Source: Meridianimaribacter flavus
GTDB lineage: Bacteria; Bacteroidota; Bacteroidia; Flavobacteriales; Flavobacteriaceae
Assembly: GCF_004366715.1 (NCBI RefSeq)
Contig: NZ_SOQZ01000002.1
Coordinates: 248,001 to 312,000 of the forward strand
Reading direction: 5' to 3'
Length of the DNA: 64,000 bases
Positions 53,378-61,883 of this stretch are shown piece after piece. A program made the translations under genes and the position numbers. Every line of letters starts with the position of its first letter. Position 1 is the stretch's first letter. The notes below the pieces were generated by a model, which had not been told where the DNA came from, made no database searches, and saw only the letters and a program-made list of their open reading frames with translations.

Positions 53378-53595
53378 TTCTTAATCTTTATTTTTAGTTA
53401 GCAAATACAAATATCGTGTTTTAACTAACAAAATTCAACCAAAGTAAGGTGCTTTTAATTTTTCTTTAAGAAAACACCTTTTTCAAGCTGTAAATTTAGC
53501 CTCACAAATACGCTGTATATATCACAATAAATTTTGAAATTCTTAATTCTAACAACCCTTTTTTCTTAATTTCTTAATTAACTTTTTCTTATCAT

Positions 53596-53670
53596 TTTTT
53601 ATACGTCGATTACTTAATAATAGAACTAATTTTGTTGTTTATTTCTTTTTGAAAAATCTACGTATAAAAA
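53596..53670 (+). promoter_or_regulatory. Promoter of the MFS gene framed by an 11-bp inverted repeat
   Basis: TTTTTATACGT (53596-53606) and ACGTATAAAAA (53660-53670) are exact complements, and between them lies TAATTTTG (53627-53634), a TAnnTTTG -7 box. The right arm ends one base before the ATG. The left arm lies where the -33 element would be. A repressor dimer binding both arms could loop or block the promoter; no regulator gene adjoins. The rest of the 53378-53671 spacer is AT-rich. It also holds an imperfect hairpin at 53446-53487 (AAGGTG...CACCTT). Confidence 0.55.
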
Positions 53671-53671
53671 T

Positions 53672-54850
53672 ATGAATAAAGCCTTACTATCATTAGCTAT
53701 TGGAGGATTTGGAATAGGACTCACAGAGTTTGTTATTATGGGTATTTTACCTGATGTTGCAAATGCTTTTAGTATTAGTATTCCTGATGCTGGACATTTT
53801 ATTTCTGCCTACGCTTTAGGTGTTGTAATTGGTGCTCCTATTCTTACAGGTTTAGGAAGTAAATGGCCTGCAAATAAAGTGTTATTAATACTTATGCTTT
53901 GGTTTACAGTTTTTAATACACTTTCTGCTTTTGCTACTGGCTACAATTCATTTATGATTTTACGCTTTTTATCTGGCTTACCACATGGTGCTTTCTTTGG
54001 TATTGGTGCTGTAGTTGCAGGAAAACTATCTAAAGAAGGTAAAGAAGCACAAGGAATTGCTATTATGTTTAGCGGATTAACTGTTGCAAACCTTTTGGGC
54101 GTGCCTTTAGGAACCTATTTAGGTAAAAACTTTAGTTGGAGTATTTCATTTTTAATGGTTGGATTTGTTGGTGTTCTAGCTGTTCTTGGCGTAAAGTTTT
54201 GGATGCCAAAAATAAGACAATCAAACAATACAAATTTTTTAAGTGAATTTAAGGTTTTTAAACGTTTGGAGTTATGGCTGATAATACTACTAACAACCAT
54301 TGGTACAGGTGGATTTTTTGCATGGTATAGTTATATAGCACCATTGATTACTGATGTTGCAGGACATCCTGAAAGTGTTGTGTCTTATGCCATGATTTTA
54401 GCTGGATTAGGAATGGTAATTGGTAATTTTTTAGGCGCAAAACTTACTGAAAAGTTCTCTCCATTAAACACCGTAACAATTGTGCTGTGTATGATGGTTT
54501 TATGCCTTTCTCTAAATACATTTTTAGCATCAGATAAAGTACTTGTATTAGTGATGACTTTTATAATAGGTATTGTTTCTTTCTCTATATCAACACCTAT
54601 ACAAATGCTTATTATAAAATCGGCTAAAGGCTCTGAAACATTAGGTTCTTCGTTAAATCAAAGTGCTTTTAATGTTGGTAATGCATCAGGTGCTTATTTT
54701 GCAGGACTTCCTATTGCTATGGGTTATGGTTATACAGCTGCTGATTGGGTTGGTGCTGCTATGGCTGGTTGTGGTATTTTTATTGCTTTAGTAATATTTA
54801 CTTTAAAAAATAGACAAGCCAAAAAAGTAAAAAAGCACTCATTTTCATAA
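53672..54850 (+). CDS. MFS transporter, AraJ/sugar-efflux-like
   Basis: 392 residues with 12 membrane helices. The start FGIGLTEFVIMGILPDVANAF is typical of the AraJ/YdhP drug- and sugar-efflux subgroup, and the motif A-like loop is present after helix 2 (GLGSKWPANKVLL). The substrate cannot be told; the subgroup exports sugars or aromatic compounds. The gene is alone, with an inverted-repeat operator-like promoter and a terminator that includes its stop codon. Confidence 0.9.
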   Translation: MNKALLSLAIGGFGIGLTEFVIMGILPDVANAFSISIPDAGHFISAYALGVVIGAPILTGLGSKWPANKVLLILMLWFTVFNTLSAFATGYNSFMILRFLSGLPHGAFFGIGAVVAGKLSKEGKEAQGIAIMFSGLTVANLLGVPLGTYLGKNFSWSISFLMVGFVGVLAVLGVKFWMPKIRQSNNTNFLSEFKVFKRLELWLIILLTTIGTGGFFAWYSYIAPLITDVAGHPESVVSYAMILAGLGMVIGNFLGAKLTEKFSPLNTVTIVLCMMVLCLSLNTFLASDKVLVLVMTFIIGIVSFSISTPIQMLIIKSAKGSETLGSSLNQSAFNVGNASGAYFAGLPIAMGYGYTAADWVGAAMAGCGIFIALVIFTLKNRQAKKVKKHSFS

Positions 54851-54859
54851 GTGCTTTTT
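54831..54859. terminator. Bidirectional terminator after the MFS gene
   Basis: AAAAGCACT pairs with AGTGCTTTT across a 10-base loop containing the stop codon. It is followed by T and lies before the converging pirin gene. Confidence 0.85.
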
Positions 54860-54880
54860 ATATGATAATTGTTACCTGTT

Positions 54881-55606
54881 TTACAAAGTCATCATAGGAA
54901 CTTCAATAAACAACAATTCAGAATCTTGTTTTGTTTCTATTGAAAAGCTTTCAGTTTCTGAAACACCTATAGCGTCTCTTGTTTCAAGGTTTTGATCACC
55001 TATAATAATGTCTCCATAAATAGTCATTACGTAAACACCATGGTTACTACTTTTTAGGTTATAGGTAAACGTTTCACCTTGACTTAAATCAATGCGAGAT
55101 AGTTTAGCATCTTGATGAATTTTTAAACTTCCTTCATGATTATCATCAATAGATGTTACCAAAGTTTGTAGTTTATTTTTCCTATCGGAATCACTAAATG
55201 TTTTTTGGTCATAACGTGGTGAAACACCTTGTTTGTTAGGTATTACCCATATTTGAAACAAACTTAAATGCGAATCTTCAGAACCATTAATTTCAGAATG
55301 TTGCACACCAGTTCCTGCACTCATTACTTGCACTTCACCTGGTAATACAGATTGCCATTCGTTATGCATAGAATCGCGATGTTTAAGCTCTCCACTTAAA
55401 GGAATGGTGATAATTTCCATATTATCGTGTGGATGTGTTCCAAAACCCATTTTTGGTGCAATAACATCATCATTTAATACGCGTAACGCTCCAAAATGAA
55501 TGCGCTCTGGATTAAACCAGCCTGCAAAGCTAAACGAATGATTGGCTTGTAACCATCCGTGATTTGCAAATCCTCTTGTTCCTGCTTTGTGAACTACTGT
55601 TTTCAT
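54881..55606 (-). CDS. Pirin family protein (YhhW-like)
   Basis: 241 residues, a bicupin. It starts VHKAGTRGFANHGWLQANHS. The N-terminal cupin carries the metal residues HPHDNMEIIT and GTGVQHSEIN. Bacterial homologues (YhhW) show quercetin 2,3-dioxygenase activity in vitro, and others act as redox-sensitive regulators; the natural substrate is unknown. It is the last gene of the operon FMN-reductase, GNAT, MarR, pirin (gap to marR 27 bases), so it is probably MarR-controlled. Confidence 0.9.
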   Translation of the reverse strand: MKTVVHKAGTRGFANHGWLQANHSFSFAGWFNPERIHFGALRVLNDDVIAPKMGFGTHPHDNMEIITIPLSGELKHRDSMHNEWQSVLPGEVQVMSAGTGVQHSEINGSEDSHLSLFQIWVIPNKQGVSPRYDQKTFSDSDRKNKLQTLVTSIDDNHEGSLKIHQDAKLSRIDLSQGETFTYNLKSSNHGVYVMTIYGDIIIGDQNLETRDAIGVSETESFSIETKQDSELLFIEVPMMTL

Positions 55607-55633
55607 TTTATTATCCTTTCTGGGTTTCCCCTT

Positions 55634-56071
55634 TTATCTTAATTTATCTAATAAATCACTTAATTGTGATGCTTCTTTTTCTGTGATATTTTTTAACCAA
55701 TCGTCATTAAAATTGTCTGATATATCTTCTAAAAGTTTTAATCCTTCGCTAGTGATGGCAACTTGTACCACACGTCTATCTGTTTCAGATGGGATACGCT
55801 CAATGAGTTGTTTTGCACAAAGCTTGTCTGCCAATCGTGTGGCATTTGGCGCTCTGTCTATCATTCTTGATTTTACATCTTGCATCGTCAATGGTTTATC
55901 TGCACCACGTAAAATGCGTAAAATATTGTATTGTTGTGGTGACAGCCCAAATTTTGCGAAAAATGTATTTTGTTTTCCAGTAATCCAATTAGCTGTGTAC
56001 AAAATATTAATCAGCGCTTTTGTGCGGTTATCCTTAAACGAAGAATTAACGTCTTTTGAAATATCTCCCAT
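55634..56071 (-). CDS. MarR family transcriptional regulator
   Basis: 145 residues, winged helix-turn-helix. The wing-and-helix core is FGLSPQQYNILRILRGADKP then RMIDRAPNATRLADKLCAKQL and RRVVQVAITSEGLKLLE. MarR proteins form dimers and repress genes until a phenolic, oxidant or other ligand binds. As the third gene of the operon it is a natural regulator of it, and two TTTCC-N2-GGAAA-like sites lie in the promoter (56913-56960). No ligand can be named, but partners (pirin, FMN reductase) suggest aromatic or quinone stress. Confidence 0.88.
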   Translation of the reverse strand: MGDISKDVNSSFKDNRTKALINILYTANWITGKQNTFFAKFGLSPQQYNILRILRGADKPLTMQDVKSRMIDRAPNATRLADKLCAKQLIERIPSETDRRVVQVAITSEGLKLLEDISDNFNDDWLKNITEKEASQLSDLLDKLR

Positions 56072-56076
56072 AGTTT

Positions 56077-56361
56077 TTAGGCTTTTACATCTTTATATCC
56101 ATCCGCTTTCTTTTTAAAAACTGCTGCTGCAAACGGACAAAGTGGTAAAATTTTTAACGCTTTTTCTCTTGCAAATGCTACAGCTTCTTCTACTAGTTTG
56201 TAACCAACGCCTTGACCTTTTAGACTTGCATCTACTTCTGTATGATCAATAATAATTTTTTGTTCTCCTGCATAAACGTAAGTCATTTCAGCTATTCGTT
56301 TCGCATCTTGCTCTATGTAAAAAGCACCTTTTTTAGTATCGTCTTCTTGCTGGATGTTCAT
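56077..56361 (-). CDS. Small GNAT-like N-acetyltransferase (YidJ/COG2388 type)
   Basis: 94 residues. Signatures: KRIAEMTYVYAGEQKIIIDH, then HTEVDASLKGQGVGYKLVEE (acetyl-CoA site, Q-G-V-G), then LPLCPFAAAVFKKK. This matches the compact GNAT group of COG2388. The substrate is unknown. It sits two bases after the FMN reductase and five before marR, so the spacing indicates one operon. Confidence 0.88.
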   Translation of the reverse strand: MNIQQEDDTKKGAFYIEQDAKRIAEMTYVYAGEQKIIIDHTEVDASLKGQGVGYKLVEEAVAFAREKALKILPLCPFAAAVFKKKADGYKDVKA

Positions 56362-56363
56362 AA

Positions 56364-56897
56364 CTATATTGCGTTTTGAAATTTATCTACTTCAACTAAT
56401 AATTGGTCATTTAATTCCTTATTAGTAATCTTACCATCAGAAAAATTATTTCCGAATTGTGGTAAAGAAAACACGCCTACAATATCTGCTTCATGTCTTG
56501 GAAAACGGTCTTCAGCAATGGTTAATACCGATTTTCCGCCTCTTGCTCCTGGTGATGTTGCCATAAGCAACATAGGTTTTCCTAAAAATGTTTTGGCTTC
56601 TATACGTGATATCCAATCAAATAGGTTTTTAAAAACTGAAGCATAAGCGCCATTGTGTTCTGCTAATGAAATAACCATACCATCAGCTTCCTTTATTTTA
56701 TTGAATAGCTTGTGAGCGTTTTCTGGTTGTCCGCCCATGCTTTTTTCTAAATCTGTACTAAATAGCGGTACATCAAAATCATTTAAGTCTAATACTTCTG
56801 CTTTGGCTCTTTCTACTAACCCTGAAGCGTATGTCGCCAATTGTTTGTTGATTGATGTTGTGCTGTTACTTCCTGCAAATGCTATAATATGTTTCAT
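56364..56897 (-). CDS. NAD(P)H-dependent FMN reductase family protein
   Basis: 177 residues, flavodoxin-like fold. The FMN phosphate loop is GSNSTTSINKQLA. The second FMN contact is SLAEHNGAYASVFKNLFDW, equivalent to the PEYNGS motif of the family with altered first residues. Such enzymes reduce quinones, azo dyes or FMN with NAD(P)H. It is the first gene of the MarR-linked operon. Confidence 0.9.
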   Translation of the reverse strand: MKHIIAFAGSNSTTSINKQLATYASGLVERAKAEVLDLNDFDVPLFSTDLEKSMGGQPENAHKLFNKIKEADGMVISLAEHNGAYASVFKNLFDWISRIEAKTFLGKPMLLMATSPGARGGKSVLTIAEDRFPRHEADIVGVFSLPQFGNNFSDGKITNKELNDQLLVEVDKFQNAI

Positions 56898-56912
56898 GTG
56901 TGATTGTTTTTA

Positions 56913-56960
56913 TTTTCCATGGCAAATATATGATAAAATATTTTACTTTCCAAGGAAACT
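56913..56960 (-). promoter_or_regulatory. Two putative MarR operators
   Basis: TTTTCCATGGCAAAT (56913-56927) and ACTTTCCAAGGAAACT (56945-56960) are near-palindromes of the TTTCC-N2-GGAAA type. Their centres are 32 bases apart, three helical turns. They lie 15-63 bases upstream of the FMN reductase start, covering its promoter. Self-regulation by MarR is the likely reading. Confidence 0.5.
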
Positions 56961-57055
56961 ATTTACATGGTGATATTTTTAACATAGCTTTTACATTACA
57001 ACGTTTTCGTAGCAAGGTTAAGTTTTGTATTTTTAGCCTGCATTAACAACTTGCG

Positions 57056-57138
57056 TTAGGGGTTGCAGCGGCATCCTCCCTATTTTTAGGGAGATATAGC
57101 GAAAAACCCGACCACGCTTTTGCGTGGTAACGCCCTAA
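57056..57138 (+). ncRNA. Structured RNA-like element, possible Flavo-1 motif
   Basis: An outer stem TTAGGG/CCCTAA encloses two hairpins: CTCCCT-ATTTTT-AGGGAG and ACCACGC-TTT-GCGTGGT. Between them runs GATATAGCG-AAAAACCCG. I recall a widely repeated flavobacterial RNA with GCGGCATCC, GATATAGCGGAAAGCCCGA and a final GTAACGCCC, and this element has these parts. It may be the Flavo-1 motif. It ends 18 bases before the ATG of the carboxylase gene, so it may be its leader or a terminator-like repeat. Confidence 0.6.
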
Positions 57139-57156
57139 TTAACTATATAACATCTG

Positions 57157-58800
57157 ATGGATTTAAACTTCAACAAAAACGAAGATCATAATAAATTATT
57201 GGTTTCTGAACTTAAGAAACGACTTGCAAAAGTAAAACTTGGCGGTGGCGAAAAGCGTATTGAAAAACATAACGCTAAAGGAAAAATGACTGCTAGAGAA
57301 CGTATTGATTATTTGCTTGATGATAAAGCCAAAAGTATTGAAATTGGTGCTTTTGCAGGTGATGACATGTATAAAGAACATGGTGGTTGTCCGTCTGGCG
57401 GTGTTGTAGTGAAAATTGGCTACATAAAAGGGAAACAATGTATTGTAGTGGCTAATGATGCGACTGTGAAAGCTGGTGCGTGGTTTCCTATAACTGGGAA
57501 AAAGAATTTGCGTGCACAAGAGCTTGCCATTGAAAACAAATTACCAATTATTTACCTTGTGGATTCGGCTGGTGTGTATTTGCCAATGCAAGACGAGATT
57601 TTCCCTGATAAGGAGCATTTTGGTCGTATTTTTAGAAACAATGCTGTAATGAGTAGTATGGGCATTACACAAATTGCTGCTGTAATGGGTAGCTGTGTTG
57701 CTGGTGGTGCTTACTTACCTATTATGAGTGACGAAGCGCTTATTGTGGATAAAACTGGAAGTATCTTTCTTGCTGGTAGTTATTTGGTAAAAGCTGCTAT
57801 TGGCGAAAGTATTGACAACGAAACGCTTGGTGGCGCAACAACTCATAGTGAAATTAGCGGTGTTACGGACTACAAGGCTAAAGATGATAAAGATGCATTG
57901 GATAAAATAAAAAATATTGTTGATAAAATAGGTGATTTTGACAAGGCTGGTTTTAATCGTACTACGGCTAAAAAACCTAAAGAAAATCCTCAAGATATTT
58001 ATGGTATTTTACCAAAAAGTCGTGCCGATCAATACGATATGTATGAGGTTATAAAACGTCTTGTAGATAATAGTGAATTTGAAGAATATAAAGCTGGTTA
58101 CGGACAAACCATTATTACATGTTATGCCAGAATTGATGGTTGGGCTGTTGGTATTGTTGCAAATCAGCGTCATATTGTAAAAACTACTGGATCTAAAACC
58201 AAACCAGCCGAAATGCAATTTGGTGGTGTGATTTACAATGATTCTGCCGATAAAGCCACGCGCTTTATTGCGAATTGTAACCAGAAGAAGATTCCGTTAG
58301 TATTTTTACAGGATGTTACTGGTTTTATGGTAGGTAGTAAGAGTGAACATTCTGGGATCATAAAAGATGGCGCTAAAATGGTAAACGCTGTGAGTAATAG
58401 TGTGGTGCCAAAATTTACCGTTGTAGTTGGTAATAGTTATGGTGCTGGTAATTATGCTATGTGTGGTAAGGCTTACGACCCAAGACTTATTTTTGCATGG
58501 CCAAGTGCTGAACTGGCTGTAATGAGTGGAAATAGTGCTGCTAAAGTATTATTACAAATAGAAAAAGCCTCATTAGAGAAACAAGGAGAAAAATTCACCA
58601 AAGAGAAAGAAGACGAACTTTACAACAAAATAAAAGCGCGTTACGACAACCAAGTATCGCCTTACTATGCTGCTGCAAGATTATGGACCGATGCGGTTAT
58701 TGATCCTTTAGACACCAGAACCTGGATTAGTATGGGTATTGAAGCCGCTAACCACGCTCCTATTGAAAAACCTTTTAATTTGGGTGTGTTGCAGGTTTAA
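57157..58800 (+). CDS. Acyl-CoA carboxylase, carboxyltransferase (beta) subunit
   Basis: 547 residues, the length of propionyl-/methylcrotonyl-CoA carboxylase beta subunits. Two crotonase-fold halves carry the usual motifs: KMTARERIDYLLDD at the start, GGCPSGGVVVKIGYIKGK, AGGAYLPIMSDEA, and in the second half VGNSYGAGNYAMCGKAYDPR. It moves a carboxyl group from biotin to an acyl-CoA such as 3-methylcrotonyl-CoA (leucine breakdown) or propionyl-CoA. The biotin carboxylase subunit is not in the window. An RNA-like element lies just upstream. Confidence 0.93.
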   Translation: MDLNFNKNEDHNKLLVSELKKRLAKVKLGGGEKRIEKHNAKGKMTARERIDYLLDDKAKSIEIGAFAGDDMYKEHGGCPSGGVVVKIGYIKGKQCIVVANDATVKAGAWFPITGKKNLRAQELAIENKLPIIYLVDSAGVYLPMQDEIFPDKEHFGRIFRNNAVMSSMGITQIAAVMGSCVAGGAYLPIMSDEALIVDKTGSIFLAGSYLVKAAIGESIDNETLGGATTHSEISGVTDYKAKDDKDALDKIKNIVDKIGDFDKAGFNRTTAKKPKENPQDIYGILPKSRADQYDMYEVIKRLVDNSEFEEYKAGYGQTIITCYARIDGWAVGIVANQRHIVKTTGSKTKPAEMQFGGVIYNDSADKATRFIANCNQKKIPLVFLQDVTGFMVGSKSEHSGIIKDGAKMVNAVSNSVVPKFTVVVGNSYGAGNYAMCGKAYDPRLIFAWPSAELAVMSGNSAAKVLLQIEKASLEKQGEKFTKEKEDELYNKIKARYDNQVSPYYAAARLWTDAVIDPLDTRTWISMGIEAANHAPIEKPFNLGVLQV

Positions 58801-58813
58801 GTATAATAAATAG

Positions 58814-58840
58814 AAAAAAGCGACCGATTTGGTCGCTTTT
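58814..58840. terminator. Bidirectional terminator (GCGACC stem, copy 2 of 3)
   Basis: AAAAGCGACC pairs with GGTCGCTTTT across a GATTT loop. It shares the stem sequence with the terminators at 1346 and 63842. The right end touches the stop codon of the converging menE. Confidence 0.9.
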
Positions 58841-59897
58841 ATTTTATTTGTTCAATAGTTTTAGCCCTCTGGATTTTTTTCGATGATGTCTCTGCAAATT
58901 GTTCTACAGAAAGTATTTGTTTTGGCACCTCGTATTTTTCTAAATCAGAAAAAATAGCTGTATCTAATTCAGTTGATTGTCCTTCTAAAACCAATACCAC
59001 ACGTTCTCCCAAAGTGTCATCTGGTTGAGAAGCCACAAAAAAACGTTGGCTTATTTTTCCATCTAGCTTTGCTTCAATTTGCTCAGGAAATAATTTAACA
59101 CCACCTGAGTTAATCATATTATCATAACGACCTATAACCTCAAATTCTGTTTTAGAATATAATTTTACAATATCGTTGGTTACAATAGTTTTGTCTGTAA
59201 GCTTTGGCGCTTCAACCACTAAACAGTCTCTATCGTCTTGTGATATTTTAACGTCTTTTAATAGTTTAAAATGCGCTTCTCCTTTGTAATTATTTAATGG
59301 TTTTATAGCGATATGGCTTAAGGTTTCTGCCATACCATAAGTAGCAAATACTTTTGTTTTTAATGGCTCAATATCTTTTAATAATGATTTTGAAACTGCA
59401 GCTCCTCCAACAATTAATGTATTTATATTTTGTAATCTTTTCAATGATTTTTGTACTTGCATTGGTACCATAGCACAAAATTTATATGGCTTTTCATCGT
59501 CATAAGCTGGTAGTGTACTTGGTTCAACAATATCTAGCTCTAAACCTAAAATCATTGCTCTCACTAGCATCATCTTACCTGCAATAAAGTTTGTAGGCAA
59601 ACAATGTAATGCTGTATCTCCTGGAGATAGCTTAAACCTATTCCCTGTTGCTATTGCAGAATTTACCATAGCTTGCTTGCTTACTTTTATAAGCTTAGGG
59701 TTACCTGTAGAACCTGAGGTTTTCACATACAGAAAATCCTTTTCGTCTAACCAATCTAAAAGAAAATTGCCTATAATTTTTTCATAAGCTTCACCTTCTT
59801 TTATTAAACTATACGAGACTTCTTTAAGCTCCTCATGGTTATAACTAGTGTTATTAAGCTTAAATTTTAAATGTATCTTGTCAAAAGTAGGAATCAT
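58839..59897 (-). CDS. menE: O-succinylbenzoate-CoA ligase-like AMP-binding protein
   Basis: 352 residues, ANL superfamily. The AMP-binding loop is VKTSGSTGNPKLIKV, followed by ATYGMAETLSHIA and GRYDNMINSGGVKLFPEQIE; a short C-terminal domain carries TSSKKIQRAKT (catalytic Lys region). MenE activates o-succinylbenzoate in menaquinone synthesis. It is shorter than most ANL ligases (450-500), as the Bacteroidota MenE is. No other men gene is near, so the substrate rests on family resemblance. Confidence 0.82.
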   Translation of the reverse strand: MIPTFDKIHLKFKLNNTSYNHEELKEVSYSLIKEGEAYEKIIGNFLLDWLDEKDFLYVKTSGSTGNPKLIKVSKQAMVNSAIATGNRFKLSPGDTALHCLPTNFIAGKMMLVRAMILGLELDIVEPSTLPAYDDEKPYKFCAMVPMQVQKSLKRLQNINTLIVGGAAVSKSLLKDIEPLKTKVFATYGMAETLSHIAIKPLNNYKGEAHFKLLKDVKISQDDRDCLVVEAPKLTDKTIVTNDIVKLYSKTEFEVIGRYDNMINSGGVKLFPEQIEAKLDGKISQRFFVASQPDDTLGERVVLVLEGQSTELDTAIFSDLEKYEVPKQILSVEQFAETSSKKIQRAKTIEQIK

Positions 59898-59974
59898 TTT
59901 TGGTATGATATTAGATGTGTTAAAATTATAGTATTTTTAACGAATTGTACTAAAAATTTAAAATTAAAAAAATA

Positions 59975-59982
59975 TATATTTG
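59975..59982 (+). promoter_or_regulatory. -7 box for the DUF3857 gene pair
   Basis: TATATTTG fits TAnnTTTG and lies 17 bases before the ATG at 60000. It supports this start rather than an in-frame ATG at 59871, which overlaps menE. Confidence 0.55.
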
Positions 59983-59999
59983 ACAATAAAGCACGAATT

Positions 60000-61883
60000 A
60001 TGAAGAAGTCCCTGTTAATCCTATTGTTATGTCCTCTTTTTCTATTTGCCCAAGATTTTTCGAACGAGGATTATATTTATTTAAAACGTCACGAACACAT
60101 AAAAATTGGTTTAAAAAATCACAAGTTTGATATTGCCAAAAACATATCAGAACAAGCTGAATTTTTAACTTCCAACAAACTTTATTTTGCTAACGAATCT
60201 ATGCACTTTGACAGCTTTACTTCAATAGAAGATATTGATGCTTACACCTACATTCCTAGTCAAGATAAAAAAGTAAAGGTAGATTATATCGAAACCAAAC
60301 GTGCTTTTGACAATGGTGTGTTTTACAGTGACCAAGAGTCTAAAAACTTTATTTTTCCTGCTGTTACTAAAGGTGCAATTACCAATTTAAGCTATAAAGA
60401 AATTATTAAAGACCCTCATTTTTTAGGACTATTCAGATTTGGAACTTATGTGCCTACTAAAAGTGCGCAACTCTCTATTGAGTTTCCTAAAAATGTAAAT
60501 ATTGGGTACATCGATTTTAATACCGAAAACATAAATCTAGACTTCAAAAAAGAAGACACCAAAAACGGTTACACTTACACTTGGACTGTAGATAATATTA
60601 AAGGCTACCAAGGTGAAGAAGACAGTGAAGCTATTTTATATTATTTACCACACATTATCGTTTACATCAAAAACTATGAAGAAGACGGTAAAGTCCACAA
60701 TGTATTAAACGATGTAAATGATTTATACAAATGGTACAGCTCTTTGGTTGATCAAATAGATACGTCTTCTTTACAAAAAGTATATGCTATTGCTGAAGAC
60801 ATCACAAAAGACCTTACTACTGATAGAGAAAAAGCCGAAACCATTTTTAATTGGGTACAAGACAATATTACTTATGTTGCTTTTGAAGATGGTCTTGGAG
60901 GATTTATTCCTCGTGGTGCTGCAAGTGTTTGCGACAAGCGTTATGGCGATTGTAAAGATATGGCAAACTTGCTCTACGAAATGCTTAATCATGTAGGTAT
61001 TGAATCTTACAGAACTTGGATTGGAACTAGAGACAGACACTATTCTTATTTTGAAGTACCTACTCCAATGGTAGACAACCACATGATTACAACTGCTATG
61101 GTAGAAAACGACACTATATTTTTAGATGCGACTGATAGTTATGTGCCTTTTGGAATGCCTAGTGAGTTTACACAAACCAAAGAAGCGCTTTTAGGTATTG
61201 ATGCTGATAATTTCAAAGTTATCAAAGTACCTGTTCAAAATGCAGATAAAAACACATCTACCATTACCAGTCATTTTTCATTAGAAGATGGTATTGTAAA
61301 AGTCTCTGAAAAAAGAGCGCTTAAAGGTTATGAAAAAGTGAATTTCATTTCAGATTACACCTATAAAAAAGATGATAAAACCGAAGAGGAATTCCTAAAT
61401 ACTACGTTATCTCTTGGAAACAACAAGACCAACTACTCCAACATTACTCTAGAGAATTTTGATAACAAAAGCACTCCATTACAATTAGGTTATGACCTTA
61501 GTATTGATAGTTATGCTAAAACTATTGGCAATAAAACGTATATTAACCTAAACATAGACAGATCGTTATCAAACAGTAGTATTGATTTAGAAGACCGAAA
61601 ATACAGCAAGAAAATTGACCACGAGTTTATAAAAAACTTCACAACAACGTTTAAAGTTCCTGAAGGCTATAAAGTAAACTATGTTCCTAAAGACCTTACG
61701 TTTGATAACCCAGAGTATGGTTACAGCATTTCTTACGCTGTAGATGGAGATACCATTACTCAAAACAAATCTATTTATGTAAAAACACTAAGCATTCAAA
61801 ACAAAGATTTTGAAACTTGGAACAGCTTTATCAAAAGCCTTATAAAAGCCTACAAAAAAAGTATAATAATAGAAAAGATATAA
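60000..61883 (+). CDS. DUF3857/transglutaminase-like protein, catalytic triad present
   Basis: 627 residues from the ATG at 60000. The signal peptide is SLLILLLCPLFLFAQ. A DUF3857-type beta-sandwich N-terminal half (about 20-270) is followed by a transglutaminase-like domain (about 280-400) with Cys318 (KRYGDCKDM), His361 (DNHMI) and Asp376 (LDATD). A C-terminal beta domain follows. Such enzymes cleave or cross-link peptide bonds at the surface; no substrate is known. The stop overlaps the start of the next, related gene by one base. Confidence 0.88.
   Translation: MKKSLLILLLCPLFLFAQDFSNEDYIYLKRHEHIKIGLKNHKFDIAKNISEQAEFLTSNKLYFANESMHFDSFTSIEDIDAYTYIPSQDKKVKVDYIETKRAFDNGVFYSDQESKNFIFPAVTKGAITNLSYKEIIKDPHFLGLFRFGTYVPTKSAQLSIEFPKNVNIGYIDFNTENINLDFKKEDTKNGYTYTWTVDNIKGYQGEEDSEAILYYLPHIIVYIKNYEEDGKVHNVLNDVNDLYKWYSSLVDQIDTSSLQKVYAIAEDITKDLTTDREKAETIFNWVQDNITYVAFEDGLGGFIPRGAASVCDKRYGDCKDMANLLYEMLNHVGIESYRTWIGTRDRHYSYFEVPTPMVDNHMITTAMVENDTIFLDATDSYVPFGMPSEFTQTKEALLGIDADNFKVIKVPVQNADKNTSTITSHFSLEDGIVKVSEKRALKGYEKVNFISDYTYKKDDKTEEEFLNTTLSLGNNKTNYSNITLENFDNKSTPLQLGYDLSIDSYAKTIGNKTYINLNIDRSLSNSSIDLEDRKYSKKIDHEFIKNFTTTFKVPEGYKVNYVPKDLTFDNPEYGYSISYAVDGDTITQNKSIYVKTLSIQNKDFETWNSFIKSLIKAYKKSIIIEKI

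Noticed and set aside
53446-53487. Hairpin AAGGTG...CACCTT upstream of the MFS gene as a terminator
   Set aside because: No plus-strand gene ends before it and the arms are short with a long loop; it is listed only as a feature of the spacer.
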